This document shows positions 36,594 to 46,135 of a stretch of 64,000 bases of DNA, in pieces (the stretch's first letter is position 1; the number at the start of each line of letters is the position of its first letter). The position numbers were made by a program, and so were the translations under genes. Origin of the DNA: Ruegeria sp. AD91A (GTDB taxonomy: Bacteria > Pseudomonadota > Alphaproteobacteria > Rhodobacterales > Rhodobacteraceae); assembly GCF_003443535.1 (NCBI RefSeq), contig NZ_CP031946.1, positions 2,746,501 through 2,810,500 on the forward strand, read 5' to 3'. Under the pieces are notes generated by a model that was given only the letters and a program-made list of their open reading frames with translations, searched no databases and was not told where the DNA came from.

Positions 36594-37931
36594 ATGTCCG
36601 ATCTCGACCCGATGCTTCTGAAACATGAATTCGATCGGATGACTTCGATCCGCCACGTGGGCCTGGTCAGCGGCGTCGCACAAGGGTTGATCGAGATCAG
36701 TGGCCTCAACGAACATGCGCGAATCGGAGACTTGCTTACATTGCGGCGGCGCGCGGGGCCCGATCTGGCCGGTGAAGTGCTGCATGTGTGTGCAGACCAT
36801 ATCCATATGATACCGGGTGCCGCCCTGGATGGTGTCAGCCTCGGGGATCGCGTGTATCTCGATCCCTCGCCGGGATTCGCGCCCGCATTGCACTGGCTTG
36901 GGCGCGTCATTGATCCGTTTGGCAAACCGCTGGACGGAAAACCCCTGCTGAACGGGCCACAGGATCGCGATATCATGCAGGCACCCCCGCCTGCGGTGGC
37001 GCGCAAGCCATTGGGAAAGCGGATGGCCACCGGACTATCCGTTCTCAACACCATGCTGCCGATTGTGCGCGGTCAACGCGTTGGGCTGTTTGCGGGATCG
37101 GGTGTGGGGAAATCAACGTTGCTGTCGACGCTGGCGCGCTTCATGCAGGCTGACGTGGTTGTGGTGGCTCTCGTCGGCGAACGTGGGCGTGAAGTGAACG
37201 AGTTTGTTGCCCGCGCTATTGGTCCGGAAGCCATGAAGCGCACTATCGTGGTCGCCGCAACGTCCGACCAGTCTGCATTGGCGCGCAGACGGTGCGCGTG
37301 GTCGGCCATGTCAGCGGCAGAGTTTCTGCGGGATCTGGGGCTGAACGTTCTGTTTCTGGCCGATTCGGTAACCCGTTTCGCGGAAGCGCACCGTGAAATC
37401 GCCGTTGCCATGGGCGAATCTCCTTCGCTCCGAGGATATCCACCCTCTGTCACCCCGCTGATTGCCAATCTGTGTGAACGCGCAGGCCCCGGCACGCAGG
37501 AGCACGGTGATATCACCGCCGTATTCAGCGTCCTGGTCGCGGGTTCCGACATGGATGAACCCATCGCCGACATTCTGCGCGGTGTATTGGACGGGCATAT
37601 CGTGCTCAGCCGCGAGATTGCCGAACGCGGGCGCTTCCCGGCCATCGACCTCAGCAAATCCGTATCCCGCAGCCTTCCAGAGGCCGCGTCCGAGGCCGAG
37701 AACCAGATGATCAACGAAACCCGCAAACTTGTCGGCAGCTACGAACAATCCGAAGTCATGATAAAGGCCGGGCTGTATTCAGAAGGATCAGACCCGCTCT
37801 TGGATCAGGCCGTGCGCGTTCATGAGGAGTTGGACTCGTTTTTTAGCAAACCCGATTCCGAAGGGATTGAAAACAGCTTTAACCGCTTATCGTTGACTCT
37901 GCGCCGGGCTTCCGCCGGCCTGCCGCGTTAG
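36594..37931 (+). CDS. fliI: Flagellum-specific ATPase FliI
   Basis: Hexameric ATPase of the flagellar export apparatus, 445 residues. Walker A GLFAGSGVGKSTLL (about 164-177), Walker B VLFLADSVTRFA and the late VLDGHIVLSREIAERGRFPAIDLSKSVSR block (about 340-370) are typical. The start at 36594 follows a GGAG site. No fliJ follows; motB is next. Confidence 0.96.
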   Translation: MSDLDPMLLKHEFDRMTSIRHVGLVSGVAQGLIEISGLNEHARIGDLLTLRRRAGPDLAGEVLHVCADHIHMIPGAALDGVSLGDRVYLDPSPGFAPALHWLGRVIDPFGKPLDGKPLLNGPQDRDIMQAPPPAVARKPLGKRMATGLSVLNTMLPIVRGQRVGLFAGSGVGKSTLLSTLARFMQADVVVVALVGERGREVNEFVARAIGPEAMKRTIVVAATSDQSALARRRCAWSAMSAAEFLRDLGLNVLFLADSVTRFAEAHREIAVAMGESPSLRGYPPSVTPLIANLCERAGPGTQEHGDITAVFSVLVAGSDMDEPIADILRGVLDGHIVLSREIAERGRFPAIDLSKSVSRSLPEAASEAENQMINETRKLVGSYEQSEVMIKAGLYSEGSDPLLDQAVRVHEELDSFFSKPDSEGIENSFNRLSLTLRRASAGLPR

Positions 37932-37954
37932 CGAACTCTGAGCAGTTTTAAGTA

Positions 37955-37969
37955 TTAAGGCCGCCTTAA
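37955..37969 (+). promoter_or_regulatory. CtrA box upstream of motB
   Basis: An exact TTAA-N7-TTAA site (TTAAGGCCGCCTTAA), the full CtrA consensus, 47 bases before the motB ATG and after the fliI stop. Confidence 0.75.
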
Positions 37970-38016
37970 GACCTGCACAGCTATTCAGATAGTCGGGTGA
38001 TAAAAAGGTGGTGGAG

Positions 38017-38856
38017 ATGGGTGCGCAAACCAATGCGGCGCAAATCATCATCAAGAAGAAGCGTGTATCGGGTGGCGATGGCCATCACGGTGGCGCGTGG
38101 AAAGTCGCGTATGCAGACTTTGTTACGGCCATGATGGCCTTCTTCATGTTGATGTGGCTGCTGAACGCAACAACGGAACAGCAACGAAAAGGGTTGGCAG
38201 ATTATTTTGCGCCAACAATCCCGCTGAGCCCGGAATCCGGCGGCGGCGACGGAGCCTTTGGCGGCGACAGCATGTTGTCTGAAGACACGCTATTGCGAGA
38301 CGGTCAGGGTGCCACGACCAGGCACCCGACCGAATCGCATCAAGCCCGTGGTTCAATCGGAGTGAATGCCGAAGGCGGCGGTAAAGGAAACAAGGAAGAC
38401 TTCACTACGTTGGAGGCGCAACTGCTGGGGCGTACCGGTGAAAGCGAGGTCTCGGACAAACTGCTCAAGCATATCGTCACACGGGTCACCGATGAAGGTT
38501 TGGTGGTAGAACTGTTCGACACCGACGATCAGGCATTGTTCGAAGCAGACTCTGACAAACCAACCAGCTTTCTGCGGGCCCTGGCCCTGATCATCGCCCG
38601 GGCCTCGGATCTTGTTGTCAATTCGATGGCTGTCGAAGGGCATGTCAGTGCGTCTCCGGTTGTGCAGGCGCGCAACACAGCCTGGAATCTGTCCACCGCC
38701 AGGGCACAAACATTGCGTCAGTTACTGCAGGACAAGGGCGTTGAGGCACAAAGGATGGATCGTGTTACGGGCCATGCAGACAGAGAATTGTTATCCGACA
38801 ATCCCATGGCTGCGCGAAACAACAGGATAGAAGTGATCTTCCTGCGCCAACCCTGA
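38017..38856 (+). CDS. motB: Flagellar motor protein MotB
   Basis: Stator subunit anchoring the motor to peptidoglycan, 279 residues. One membrane helix (about 30-50) includes YADFVTAMMAFFMLMWLLNA with the proton-site aspartate near D33, then a linker and a C-terminal OmpA-like domain with VEGHVSASPVV, LSTARAQTLRQLL and RVTGHADRELL. An AAGG site 8 bases before sets the ATG at 38017; GTG at 38008 is an alternative. motA is not in the window. Confidence 0.95.
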   Translation: MGAQTNAAQIIIKKKRVSGGDGHHGGAWKVAYADFVTAMMAFFMLMWLLNATTEQQRKGLADYFAPTIPLSPESGGGDGAFGGDSMLSEDTLLRDGQGATTRHPTESHQARGSIGVNAEGGGKGNKEDFTTLEAQLLGRTGESEVSDKLLKHIVTRVTDEGLVVELFDTDDQALFEADSDKPTSFLRALALIIARASDLVVNSMAVEGHVSASPVVQARNTAWNLSTARAQTLRQLLQDKGVEAQRMDRVTGHADRELLSDNPMAARNNRIEVIFLRQP

Positions 38857-38878
38857 ACTATAGAGCGCATTTTACATG

Positions 38879-38893
38879 TTAGCGCGCTGTTAA
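38879..38893 (+). promoter_or_regulatory. CtrA-like box upstream of flgE
   Basis: TTAG-N7-TTAA, one base off the CtrA consensus, 54 bases before the flgE start and just after motB. Confidence 0.6.
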
Positions 38894-38947
38894 GGGGCTG
38901 TGCGTTACCTGTTGCACCAAAGACGGACGCAACAGAAGGGCGCACCC

Positions 38948-40243
38948 ATGACCATTTCCTCTTCGCTCAATGCCGGTGTGGCGGCGCTGAAAGCCAATGC
39001 CAACAGGCTGGCGACGATATCCGACAACATCGCGAATTCTTCGACCTTTGGGTACAAACGGGTCGAGACGGATTTTCATTCAATGGTCACGTCCGGTCAG
39101 GGTGGCAGCTATTCGGCAGGCGGCGTGCGGACGACAAGCCAGCGCATGGTTGATCAGCGCGGGCCTCTGGTCACAACCAGCAACTCAACTGATCTGGCAG
39201 TACGGGGGCGCGGCATGTTGCCTGTGCGCCCCAGCTCTCAGGTCGGGAATAACTCGAACGAGATGTTGCTGACAACAACAGGGTCATTCCGTACCAATGA
39301 AGAAGGATATTTGGTCACCGAATCTGGCCTTGTTCTTCTGGGATGGCCCGCTGCACCAGATGGCACTATTCCACCAGTTTCGCGCGACACGCCTGCTGCG
39401 CTTGAACCCATTCAGCTGAGTGTCAACCAGTTATCGGGCGCGCCCACTACGCAAATGAACCTGCGTATGAACTTGCCGGCCACGGCGACAGATGCGGGTG
39501 CTCCGGGGGACGTTCAACCTTTGTCGGTTGAATATTTCGACAATCTCGGAAAATCCGAGAGCATCGATATTGAATTGATCCCAACTGTTCCCGCATCCGG
39601 CAGCAGCAACGAATGGACCATGGTCTTGCGTGACTCGGCCTCGGGCAGCGCGATCATTGGGGAATACACGTTGACCTTCACCGACAACCGAACGGCCGGC
39701 GGCACCTTGGCTAGCGTCACACCTGTTTCTGGCGGTGCTTATGACCCAGCAACGGGCAGTGTCATGGTCAATGTTGCCGGCGGACCGGTTGAGGTCAATA
39801 TTGGCCTGATTGGGGATGCAGATGGCATAACCCAATTGTCCGACACGTTTGCACCTGTTTCGATCACACGTGATGGTTCTGCCGTTGGCACAATGACCAG
39901 CGTTCAGGTCGATGAGAACGGATATGTCTACGCGTTGTACGACACCGGCGTCAGCCGCCGAATGTACCAGATTCCGCTGGCAGATGTCCCCAATCCCAAC
40001 GGCCTGACCGCGTTGGACAGCCAGACCTACGCGCCATCCCGTGAAAGCGGCACGTTCTTTCTTTGGAACGCGGGCGAAGGTCCTACCGGAGATCTCGTCT
40101 CGTTCGCGCGTGAAGAATCCACCACGGATGTGGCCACCGAGCTGACATCCTTGATCCAAACGCAACGCGCCTATTCTTCCAGCGCCACAGTAATCCAGAC
40201 GGTGGACGAGATGCTGCAGGAAACGACAAACCTGAAACGTTGA
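38948..40243 (+). CDS. flgE: Flagellar hook protein FlgE
   Basis: Hook subunit, 431 residues. SDNIANSSTFGYKRVETDF near the start and VATELTSLIQTQRAYSSSATVI at the end are the axial-protein motifs; the middle is the hook-specific insertion. The ATG at 38948 fits the family; the frame is open a little upstream. First gene of flgE-flgK-flgL-flgI. Confidence 0.95.
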   Translation: MTISSSLNAGVAALKANANRLATISDNIANSSTFGYKRVETDFHSMVTSGQGGSYSAGGVRTTSQRMVDQRGPLVTTSNSTDLAVRGRGMLPVRPSSQVGNNSNEMLLTTTGSFRTNEEGYLVTESGLVLLGWPAAPDGTIPPVSRDTPAALEPIQLSVNQLSGAPTTQMNLRMNLPATATDAGAPGDVQPLSVEYFDNLGKSESIDIELIPTVPASGSSNEWTMVLRDSASGSAIIGEYTLTFTDNRTAGGTLASVTPVSGGAYDPATGSVMVNVAGGPVEVNIGLIGDADGITQLSDTFAPVSITRDGSAVGTMTSVQVDENGYVYALYDTGVSRRMYQIPLADVPNPNGLTALDSQTYAPSRESGTFFLWNAGEGPTGDLVSFAREESTTDVATELTSLIQTQRAYSSSATVIQTVDEMLQETTNLKR

Positions 40244-40275
40244 TCAAGCTCTGACCTAAAGAAGGGAGCGGCCTC

Positions 40276-41727
40276 ATGAACATGTCAACAGCACTGAATA
40301 ATGCATTGGGCGGGCTGACTGCGGCCAGTCGCGGGGCCGCTGTGGTGTCCGGAAACATCGCGAATGCGCTGACCCCCGGTTATGCGCGTCGGTCTCTCGA
40401 ACTTACGACAAGTCCAATATCCGGAAATGGCGTCCGCACCGTTGGCGTGGTCCGGCATCAGGATCCGGTTTTGACCGCCAACAGACGTTCGTCTGACGCC
40501 GAACTCACCTTTCGATCGGCCATTTCGGATTTTCACTCGCAGTTCGAACAACTGGTGGGGTCTCCTGCCGACGGCCCTTCGCTATCTACCCGTCTGTCCT
40601 CGTTTGAAAACGCCTTTGTCACGGCGGCCAGTCTGCCTGACTCTATCGAACGGCTGGACCAGGTTGCACGTTCGGCCCGCGATCTGACCAATGAACTGAA
40701 TGCAGCATCAGAGGGCGTGCGCCAGGCGCGCTCGGACGCAGATCGAAAAATCGGCGCTCAGATCGACAGCCTGAATCAGACTCTGAAAGATATCGAAGAC
40801 CTGAATGCCAAGCTTCCCGCCATACAGAACTCTGGCGGTGACATCGGTGCCCTGTTGGATCAGCGACACGTCCTGATCGATCAGGTCAATGCCCTGATCC
40901 CGGTCAATGTCGTACCTCGCGCCAATGATCAGGTGTCGCTGTACTCAGAAGGTGGGTTGATCCTGCTGGAAGGCAAAGCCTCGGAATTCACGTTTTCTAC
41001 GACCGGTGAAACAAAGCCCCACATGGCAGTGGCAAATGGTCTGTTGTCCGGTCTGGAAATGAACGGCAACCCGGTACGGACAAGCGGAGACAACGCTCAA
41101 ATCCGCGGCGGGGCGCTGATGACGCAGTTCACCATCCGTGACGATTTATCGGTTGAGGCGCAGGTTCAGCTGGACACGGTTGCGCAAGACTTGATTGAGC
41201 GATTTGAAACGCCGGGTTTGGATATGTCGGTTCTTGCGACAGATCCCGGTCTGTTTACCGATAGCGGCAACCGCTTTGATCCAGCATCTGTTGTCGGACT
41301 TGCATCACGGATCTCACTCAATTCGACGGTCGACCCTGACAATGGCGGGGACAGTTGGAAACTGCGCGCGGGTCTGGGTGCCGCAACACCGGGTGACCCC
41401 GGGCAGGCCGCACAACTGCGCGCGTTCGGGGACATATTAACCGACGCGCGTCCGATACCCGGCGGGCTGTTTGGTACGGGAAACATGCGCGCTGCCGAGT
41501 TGACCGAGGCCCTGTTGTCGAAAGCAGGCGCATACGCCCATGCCGCAGATCAGCGCAAGACTTTTGCAAACAGCTTCCAGCAGCAAATGGCGCAGATCGA
41601 GGCCGCCCAGGGCGTGGATTCCGATCAGGAACTGCAACGGCTCATGCAGATCGAACAGACATATGCCGCAAACGCCCGTGTCATCTCGGTTGCTGACGAG
41701 CTTCTGGAAACTCTTCTGAGGTTGTGA
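40276..41727 (+). CDS. flgK: Hook-associated protein FlgK (HAP1)
   Basis: First hook-filament junction protein, 483 residues: N-terminal SGNIANALTPGYARRSLEL, a long helical region around residues 100-190, DIGALLDQRHVLIDQVNALIP in the middle and a C-terminal QIEQTYAANARVISVADELLETLL. Shorter than enteric FlgK, as in other Rhodobacterales. Confidence 0.93.
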   Translation: MNMSTALNNALGGLTAASRGAAVVSGNIANALTPGYARRSLELTTSPISGNGVRTVGVVRHQDPVLTANRRSSDAELTFRSAISDFHSQFEQLVGSPADGPSLSTRLSSFENAFVTAASLPDSIERLDQVARSARDLTNELNAASEGVRQARSDADRKIGAQIDSLNQTLKDIEDLNAKLPAIQNSGGDIGALLDQRHVLIDQVNALIPVNVVPRANDQVSLYSEGGLILLEGKASEFTFSTTGETKPHMAVANGLLSGLEMNGNPVRTSGDNAQIRGGALMTQFTIRDDLSVEAQVQLDTVAQDLIERFETPGLDMSVLATDPGLFTDSGNRFDPASVVGLASRISLNSTVDPDNGGDSWKLRAGLGAATPGDPGQAAQLRAFGDILTDARPIPGGLFGTGNMRAAELTEALLSKAGAYAHAADQRKTFANSFQQQMAQIEAAQGVDSDQELQRLMQIEQTYAANARVISVADELLETLLRL

Positions 41728-41729
41728 CC

Positions 41730-42737
41730 ATGAACATCACTTCTATCGGCGATTTGGCGCGAGGAATGACCTTGCGAACCCGCGCAACAAATATCAAAAC
41801 CCAGATCGAAACCCTCTCTCACGAGATGTCCACCGGGCAGGTAAAGGACATCTCGAGTCGGCTTGGCGGGGATTATTCACAAATTCTGGATCTCGACCGC
41901 AGCCTCTCCAGACTCGACGCCTTTGGCATCGCAACGTCCGAAGCGGCCCTGTTCACCGATGCCATGCAACTGAGCCTAAAAACCGTCGGAGATTCGGTTG
42001 GAGACATGACCGCGTCTTTACTGGCTTACGGAACCGCCAATCAGCCCGTTAATCATGAACAAGCGTCACAACAGGCCAAAAATGAGCTGGACACGATGAT
42101 CTCGGCGCTGAACACACGTGTGGGTGGGCGTAGCCTGTTTTCCGGCACTGCCACTGATGTGTCGCCGCTGTCCTCTTCGGACGGTCTTCTGGCAGCGCTG
42201 AAGCCGCAGGTAACCGGGCTTGTCACCGTCTCCGATATCCGGCTGGCGGCGGATACCTGGTTCAACGACCCGGCAGGGTTTGACGCCATATTTTATCAGG
42301 GGTCAAGCAACACCCTGTCTCCGATGCAGATATCGGAAAACGAAAGCGTCACGCTGCCGATCACGGCAATGGACCCGGCGTTCAAGGCCTCTCTCAGGGA
42401 TGTTGCAGTAGCCGCACTGGCCACTGACAGCACATTGGCGCTTTCTCCCGATCAACGCACCGCTTTGTTCACGCAGTTGGGTGTCGATCTGGCCAATGCA
42501 CAGGATGCAACCGTGAAGCTCCGGGCAAAAGTCGGAGCGGCCGAAGCCCGCATTGAAGAGGCCGCAACACGCAATTCCGCAGCCCGAACCAGTCTGGAAT
42601 TTAGCCGGAACGAACTGATCGCGGCCGATCCTTATGAGACGGCAGCGAAACTGCAAACGGTGCAATTTCAGTTGGAAAGCCTGTATTCCGTAACCGTTCG
42701 CAATGCGAATCTGTCTCTTGTAAATTTTCTGAGATGA
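41730..42737 (+). CDS. flgL: Flagellin-like hook-associated protein FlgL (HAP3)
   Basis: Second junction protein, 335 residues, helical at both ends: NITSIGDLARGMTLRTRATNIKT-type start, GGRSLFSGT in the middle and a C-terminal AAKLQTVQFQLESLYSVTVR. ATG at 41730 follows flgK directly. The stop overlaps flgI (ATGA). Confidence 0.9.
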   Translation: MNITSIGDLARGMTLRTRATNIKTQIETLSHEMSTGQVKDISSRLGGDYSQILDLDRSLSRLDAFGIATSEAALFTDAMQLSLKTVGDSVGDMTASLLAYGTANQPVNHEQASQQAKNELDTMISALNTRVGGRSLFSGTATDVSPLSSSDGLLAALKPQVTGLVTVSDIRLAADTWFNDPAGFDAIFYQGSSNTLSPMQISENESVTLPITAMDPAFKASLRDVAVAALATDSTLALSPDQRTALFTQLGVDLANAQDATVKLRAKVGAAEARIEEAATRNSAARTSLEFSRNELIAADPYETAAKLQTVQFQLESLYSVTVRNANLSLVNFLR

Positions 42738-43828
42738 GGGCGCTGATACTTCTCCTGATCCTCCTTCCCGGCATGGCCTGGGCAGGGGCAATCCGTCTCA
42801 AGGACCTCGTGGATTTTGATGGTGTCCGGGGCAACGATCTTGTGGGTTACGGTCTGGTTGTCGGTTTGAACGGAACCGGCGATGGGTTACGGAACGCGCC
42901 TTTCACCGAAGAAATCATGTCCAACATCCTTGAACGTCTTGGTGTTAACGTCACCGGTGAGGATTTCCGACCCAAAAACGTGGCGGCGGTATTGGTCACA
43001 GCCAGCCTGCCACCTTTTGCAAGGGTGGGTGGTCAAATCGATGTAACGGTTTCAGCCATAGGCGATTCCAACAGCCTGCTAGGCGGCACTCTGATCATGA
43101 CCCCGCTGAACGCGGCCGACGGACAAATCTATGCGGTTGCACAGGGCACAATCCTTGCGGGCGGCGTTTCGGCTGAAGGAGAGGCAGCTTCAGTCGTGCG
43201 CGGGGTACCAACCTCGGGCGTTATTCCGTCCGGCGCAAGGGTCGAGCGTGAAATTGACTTCGACCTGTCAACCCTCACTCAAATGCGCCTTGCACTCAGA
43301 GAGCCCGATTTCACCACAGCCGCACGTATCGAAACCGCGATAAACACCGAGTTCAACAGAGCCGTGGCGATCATGCGGGATTCCGGTACGGTTGAGCTCA
43401 ACGTCGCGGCGACGCAGGCAGTTTCAACAGCCCACGCCATAGGGCGCATTGAGAACATTCTGGTTGAACCGGAATCAAAAGCGCGTGTTGTTGTCGATCA
43501 ACGCTCTGGTACCATTGTCATGGGACAGGAGGTCCGTATTTCGCGTGTGGCAGTCTCTCAAGGCAATCTGACGCTGACGGTTCAGGAGGCACCGATTGCG
43601 GTTCAGCCCAACCCGTTTGCCAGAGGTGAAACAGTGGTCGTGCCACGTACAATCGCAGGGATCGAGGAAGAAGAAGGGACCGGCCTCGCCGAAATCCCCG
43701 AGGCCACCACGTTGTCCGAGGTTGTCGCCGGTCTGAACGCGCTTGGGGTCTCGCCTCAGGACATGATCGACATTCTGAAAACGATCAAGGCAGCAGGCGC
43801 ACTGCATGCGGAATTCATCGTCAGGTGA
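42734..43828 (+). CDS. flgI: Flagellar P-ring protein FlgI
   Basis: Periplasmic P-ring subunit, 364 residues: a signal peptide (ALILLLILLPGMAWA), then RLKDLVDFDGVRGNDLVGYG and VVGLNGTGDG. The C-terminal LNALGVSPQDMIDILKTIKAAGALHAEF is a strong family mark. Last gene of the flagellar region, convergent with the DUF1523 gene. Confidence 0.97.
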   Translation: MRALILLLILLPGMAWAGAIRLKDLVDFDGVRGNDLVGYGLVVGLNGTGDGLRNAPFTEEIMSNILERLGVNVTGEDFRPKNVAAVLVTASLPPFARVGGQIDVTVSAIGDSNSLLGGTLIMTPLNAADGQIYAVAQGTILAGGVSAEGEAASVVRGVPTSGVIPSGARVEREIDFDLSTLTQMRLALREPDFTTAARIETAINTEFNRAVAIMRDSGTVELNVAATQAVSTAHAIGRIENILVEPESKARVVVDQRSGTIVMGQEVRISRVAVSQGNLTLTVQEAPIAVQPNPFARGETVVVPRTIAGIEEEEGTGLAEIPEATTLSEVVAGLNALGVSPQDMIDILKTIKAAGALHAEFIVR

Positions 43829-43874
43829 AGGGCCTGGATGGGCGCGCTGCTGGCACGCCCGCCAAAGCTGCGGT

Positions 43875-44519
43875 CTATTTCGATTTCCAGCTGTCCAGCC
43901 AGCGGCGAAACCTGTTGCGCCGCTCTTCAATGGCATCACCGGCTGCATATAGCCCGTCTTCCACGTTTTCGATCATCGGATCGATCCGAGCCTGCCGGAA
44001 CCTGCGCCAACGCACCCATATCGCCCAGACCAACGCGGCAAAGATCGTCAGGAAGATGATATTGAACCAGGGAATGATCCGAACATCCGGCCCTTCTACA
44101 TCTTCGATGAAAATGGCGTTGGGAAAGATCGACATGAATTCGTTTCGCCAACCATAATGGGTCACGACCACCCATTTCGGGTTTTCCTTGGTCGACTTAG
44201 CATCATTGGCCTCGGTATAGAGGTTCGCTGTGTCGAACTTGAAATACGGCGGCCAGCCCCAACCGGTATCCTCGTTTCGGTATACGATGGGTTTTCCGTT
44301 GGCCCGCACCGCCTGAATGAACTGCACATCCCGGTTGGACAGGCTGGTGGACTGATCTTCCGGCTCTGACCAGAATATCCGGGTCCAATCGTTCAGATCC
44401 TGCCGTTCTTCATAGGTATTCACGATGCGCACAATGTCATGCTGCGGCAGCGAATACTGCAGGATCACGGCAATCGTACCCCAGAAAATGATAATGAACG
44501 CCCATTTCACATAGGCCAT
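43875..44519 (-). CDS. DUF1523-family membrane protein
   Basis: A 214-residue protein of the DUF1523 type known in Rhodobacterales. It has a helix at about 5-23, a periplasmic domain of about 120 residues rich in aromatic residues (DTGWGWPPYFKFDTANLY), a second helix at about 150-172, and a basic cytoplasmic tail. Function unknown. It is the last gene of the eight-gene minus-strand operon, 10 bases after a small membrane protein. Confidence 0.82.
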   Translation of the reverse strand: MAYVKWAFIIIFWGTIAVILQYSLPQHDIVRIVNTYEERQDLNDWTRIFWSEPEDQSTSLSNRDVQFIQAVRANGKPIVYRNEDTGWGWPPYFKFDTANLYTEANDAKSTKENPKWVVVTHYGWRNEFMSIFPNAIFIEDVEGPDVRIIPWFNIIFLTIFAALVWAIWVRWRRFRQARIDPMIENVEDGLYAAGDAIEERRNRFRRWLDSWKSK

Positions 44520-44529
44520 GCCTAAACCC

Positions 44530-44796
44530 TCACATGTAATTCACGATGTAGATCATCGCGCCAATCGCCACCCACGGCACGATATAGACACCCAAGATCA
44601 GTTTACGCCGAAACGAGTTGTCATACACATGCAATCCGCGTTCGACAAAGGCTTCCTTGTTGCCCGTCTTGCCTTTTTCATCCCACCAGGTTTCCAGTTT
44701 GCGACGGCGCATCCCGCGCGAGTAGAAAGACAGTGCGAAATAGGTAACCGTCTGGATCACCAACAAGATCAGCAAAAGGCGCAACAATCCGAACAT
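44530..44796 (-). CDS. Small two-helix membrane protein
   Basis: Not recognised. 88 residues, a hydrophobic helix at each end (about 3-22 and 66-86) joined by a basic loop that includes RGMRRRKLETWWDEKGK. Its start is 1 base after the DUF6638 gene and its stop 10 bases before the DUF1523 gene, so it is very likely cotranscribed with both. Confidence 0.72.
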   Translation of the reverse strand: MFGLLRLLLILLVIQTVTYFALSFYSRGMRRRKLETWWDEKGKTGNKEAFVERGLHVYDNSFRRKLILGVYIVPWVAIGAMIYIVNYM

Positions 44797-44797
44797 A

Positions 44798-46135
44798 TCA
44801 GCCTTTCCTCACCGAACCCCACGGGCCGACCCGTGCGATTATGTCATCGCTGACCCGATCGTCGCCGTTCATATCCGGTTCATGCCCGAAAAGCGCGGCG
44901 CGGGCGCCTTGCTTGTCCACCTGATACTCGCGTGCAAGGAAATCGGCAACATAGGCTTTCTTGCTCTCGGGCCATCTGGAATACGTGCTGTAGAACAGCT
45001 CCTTGTGGCAGATGAACATCTGGCGCGGGTCCAGCGGGGCCAGTTCGGCCAGTAACATGTTTACCAGATCACGGTTCGGCGTATTCGCGGCGCGTAACGT
45101 ATAGAAATAGGCCGGATGGTCCGAAGTGATACGCGGCCACGGCCCCCCGTCACTCGCCCAGCGCAGCAGTTGCGCCAGACCGTGATAGGCATCAGGCAGG
45201 CGATCCGAGTGGTTTCGCGCCAGTCGCCGCATGTCGCTGCGGTCCGACCCGGTCAGGTCGACATCCGCATCCGCCGCTGCGTCAACGGTCAGGAAATCCA
45301 TCTTCTGTTGCAGGATCGCGGCGGCATCCACGCCGCGCGCCTTGACGATCGGTTCGACCAGATCGTTGTAATCCAGAAACTTGGCGATTTGGTTTCGCTG
45401 TGACGGATCAAACGTGTACTTGATCGGCAGGTCGTCGGGCTTTTCGCCCATGCAGATCACGGCCGGGTGGTCTATGTCCGGAAACAAATACAGCCCACCA
45501 AAATGGGCCGTCCAGAAATTGCGCTGGTCAAACGTCGTATGGCGCAGGCGGACCGGATTGCGTGTGACATCACCGGTTTCCCTAGCGGTTTCGATCATCT
45601 TCGCGATCAGAACGTCGTCGAACCATGCATCCTCTTCGGATTTGAACTGTTCCACCATCCCCGCCAATTGCTGTGCCTTGCGCAGGGTGCCGCCTGCGGT
45701 ATCGGCCTCGATATCGATCTTGCGCAGGTTCAGCAGATCGCGGGGCGTGGTGAGTTTGATGACCGAGTTCACCAGCTCTCCGGCCACCGCATCGGTGGCG
45801 GTCAGGGCGAAAAGCTGCGCCTCGTTCATCTCGATGAACTCGCGCAGGATATCGCGCGAGGTCGAGAATTTGACGTTCAGCAGAGGCGCGCGTTTCTGTT
45901 CGGTCGTCAGCAGGATGAATTGCCGGTTGACCCCGTTGGGGTTGAGGTAAAGCTCGTCCTCCAGCTCAATCCCCACCTCCGGCGAATAGCCCGAGATATC
46001 GACATGGAAATCCGTCAACGCCGTGGTCTTGCCCGCCAGATGCTGCAACGCGCGGTTATACCGCTCGACCAGAGCCGGGCTGGAGATGTGGACGAGATTG
46101 CCGAACATCAGGCCTTTTTTGATGAGGCGGATCAT
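44798..46135 (-). CDS. DUF6638-family protein
   Basis: A soluble protein of 445 residues with no membrane segment and no catalytic motif that I can name; I associate it with DUF6638, a family reported in alphaproteobacteria next to an AAA ATPase. Composition is balanced and acidic. The start overlaps the upstream AT-richer gene by 4 bases (ATGA). A partner or adaptor of the AAA ATPase is a reasonable guess only. Confidence 0.68.
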   Translation of the reverse strand: MIRLIKKGLMFGNLVHISSPALVERYNRALQHLAGKTTALTDFHVDISGYSPEVGIELEDELYLNPNGVNRQFILLTTEQKRAPLLNVKFSTSRDILREFIEMNEAQLFALTATDAVAGELVNSVIKLTTPRDLLNLRKIDIEADTAGGTLRKAQQLAGMVEQFKSEEDAWFDDVLIAKMIETARETGDVTRNPVRLRHTTFDQRNFWTAHFGGLYLFPDIDHPAVICMGEKPDDLPIKYTFDPSQRNQIAKFLDYNDLVEPIVKARGVDAAAILQQKMDFLTVDAAADADVDLTGSDRSDMRRLARNHSDRLPDAYHGLAQLLRWASDGGPWPRITSDHPAYFYTLRAANTPNRDLVNMLLAELAPLDPRQMFICHKELFYSTYSRWPESKKAYVADFLAREYQVDKQGARAALFGHEPDMNGDDRVSDDIIARVGPWGSVRKG

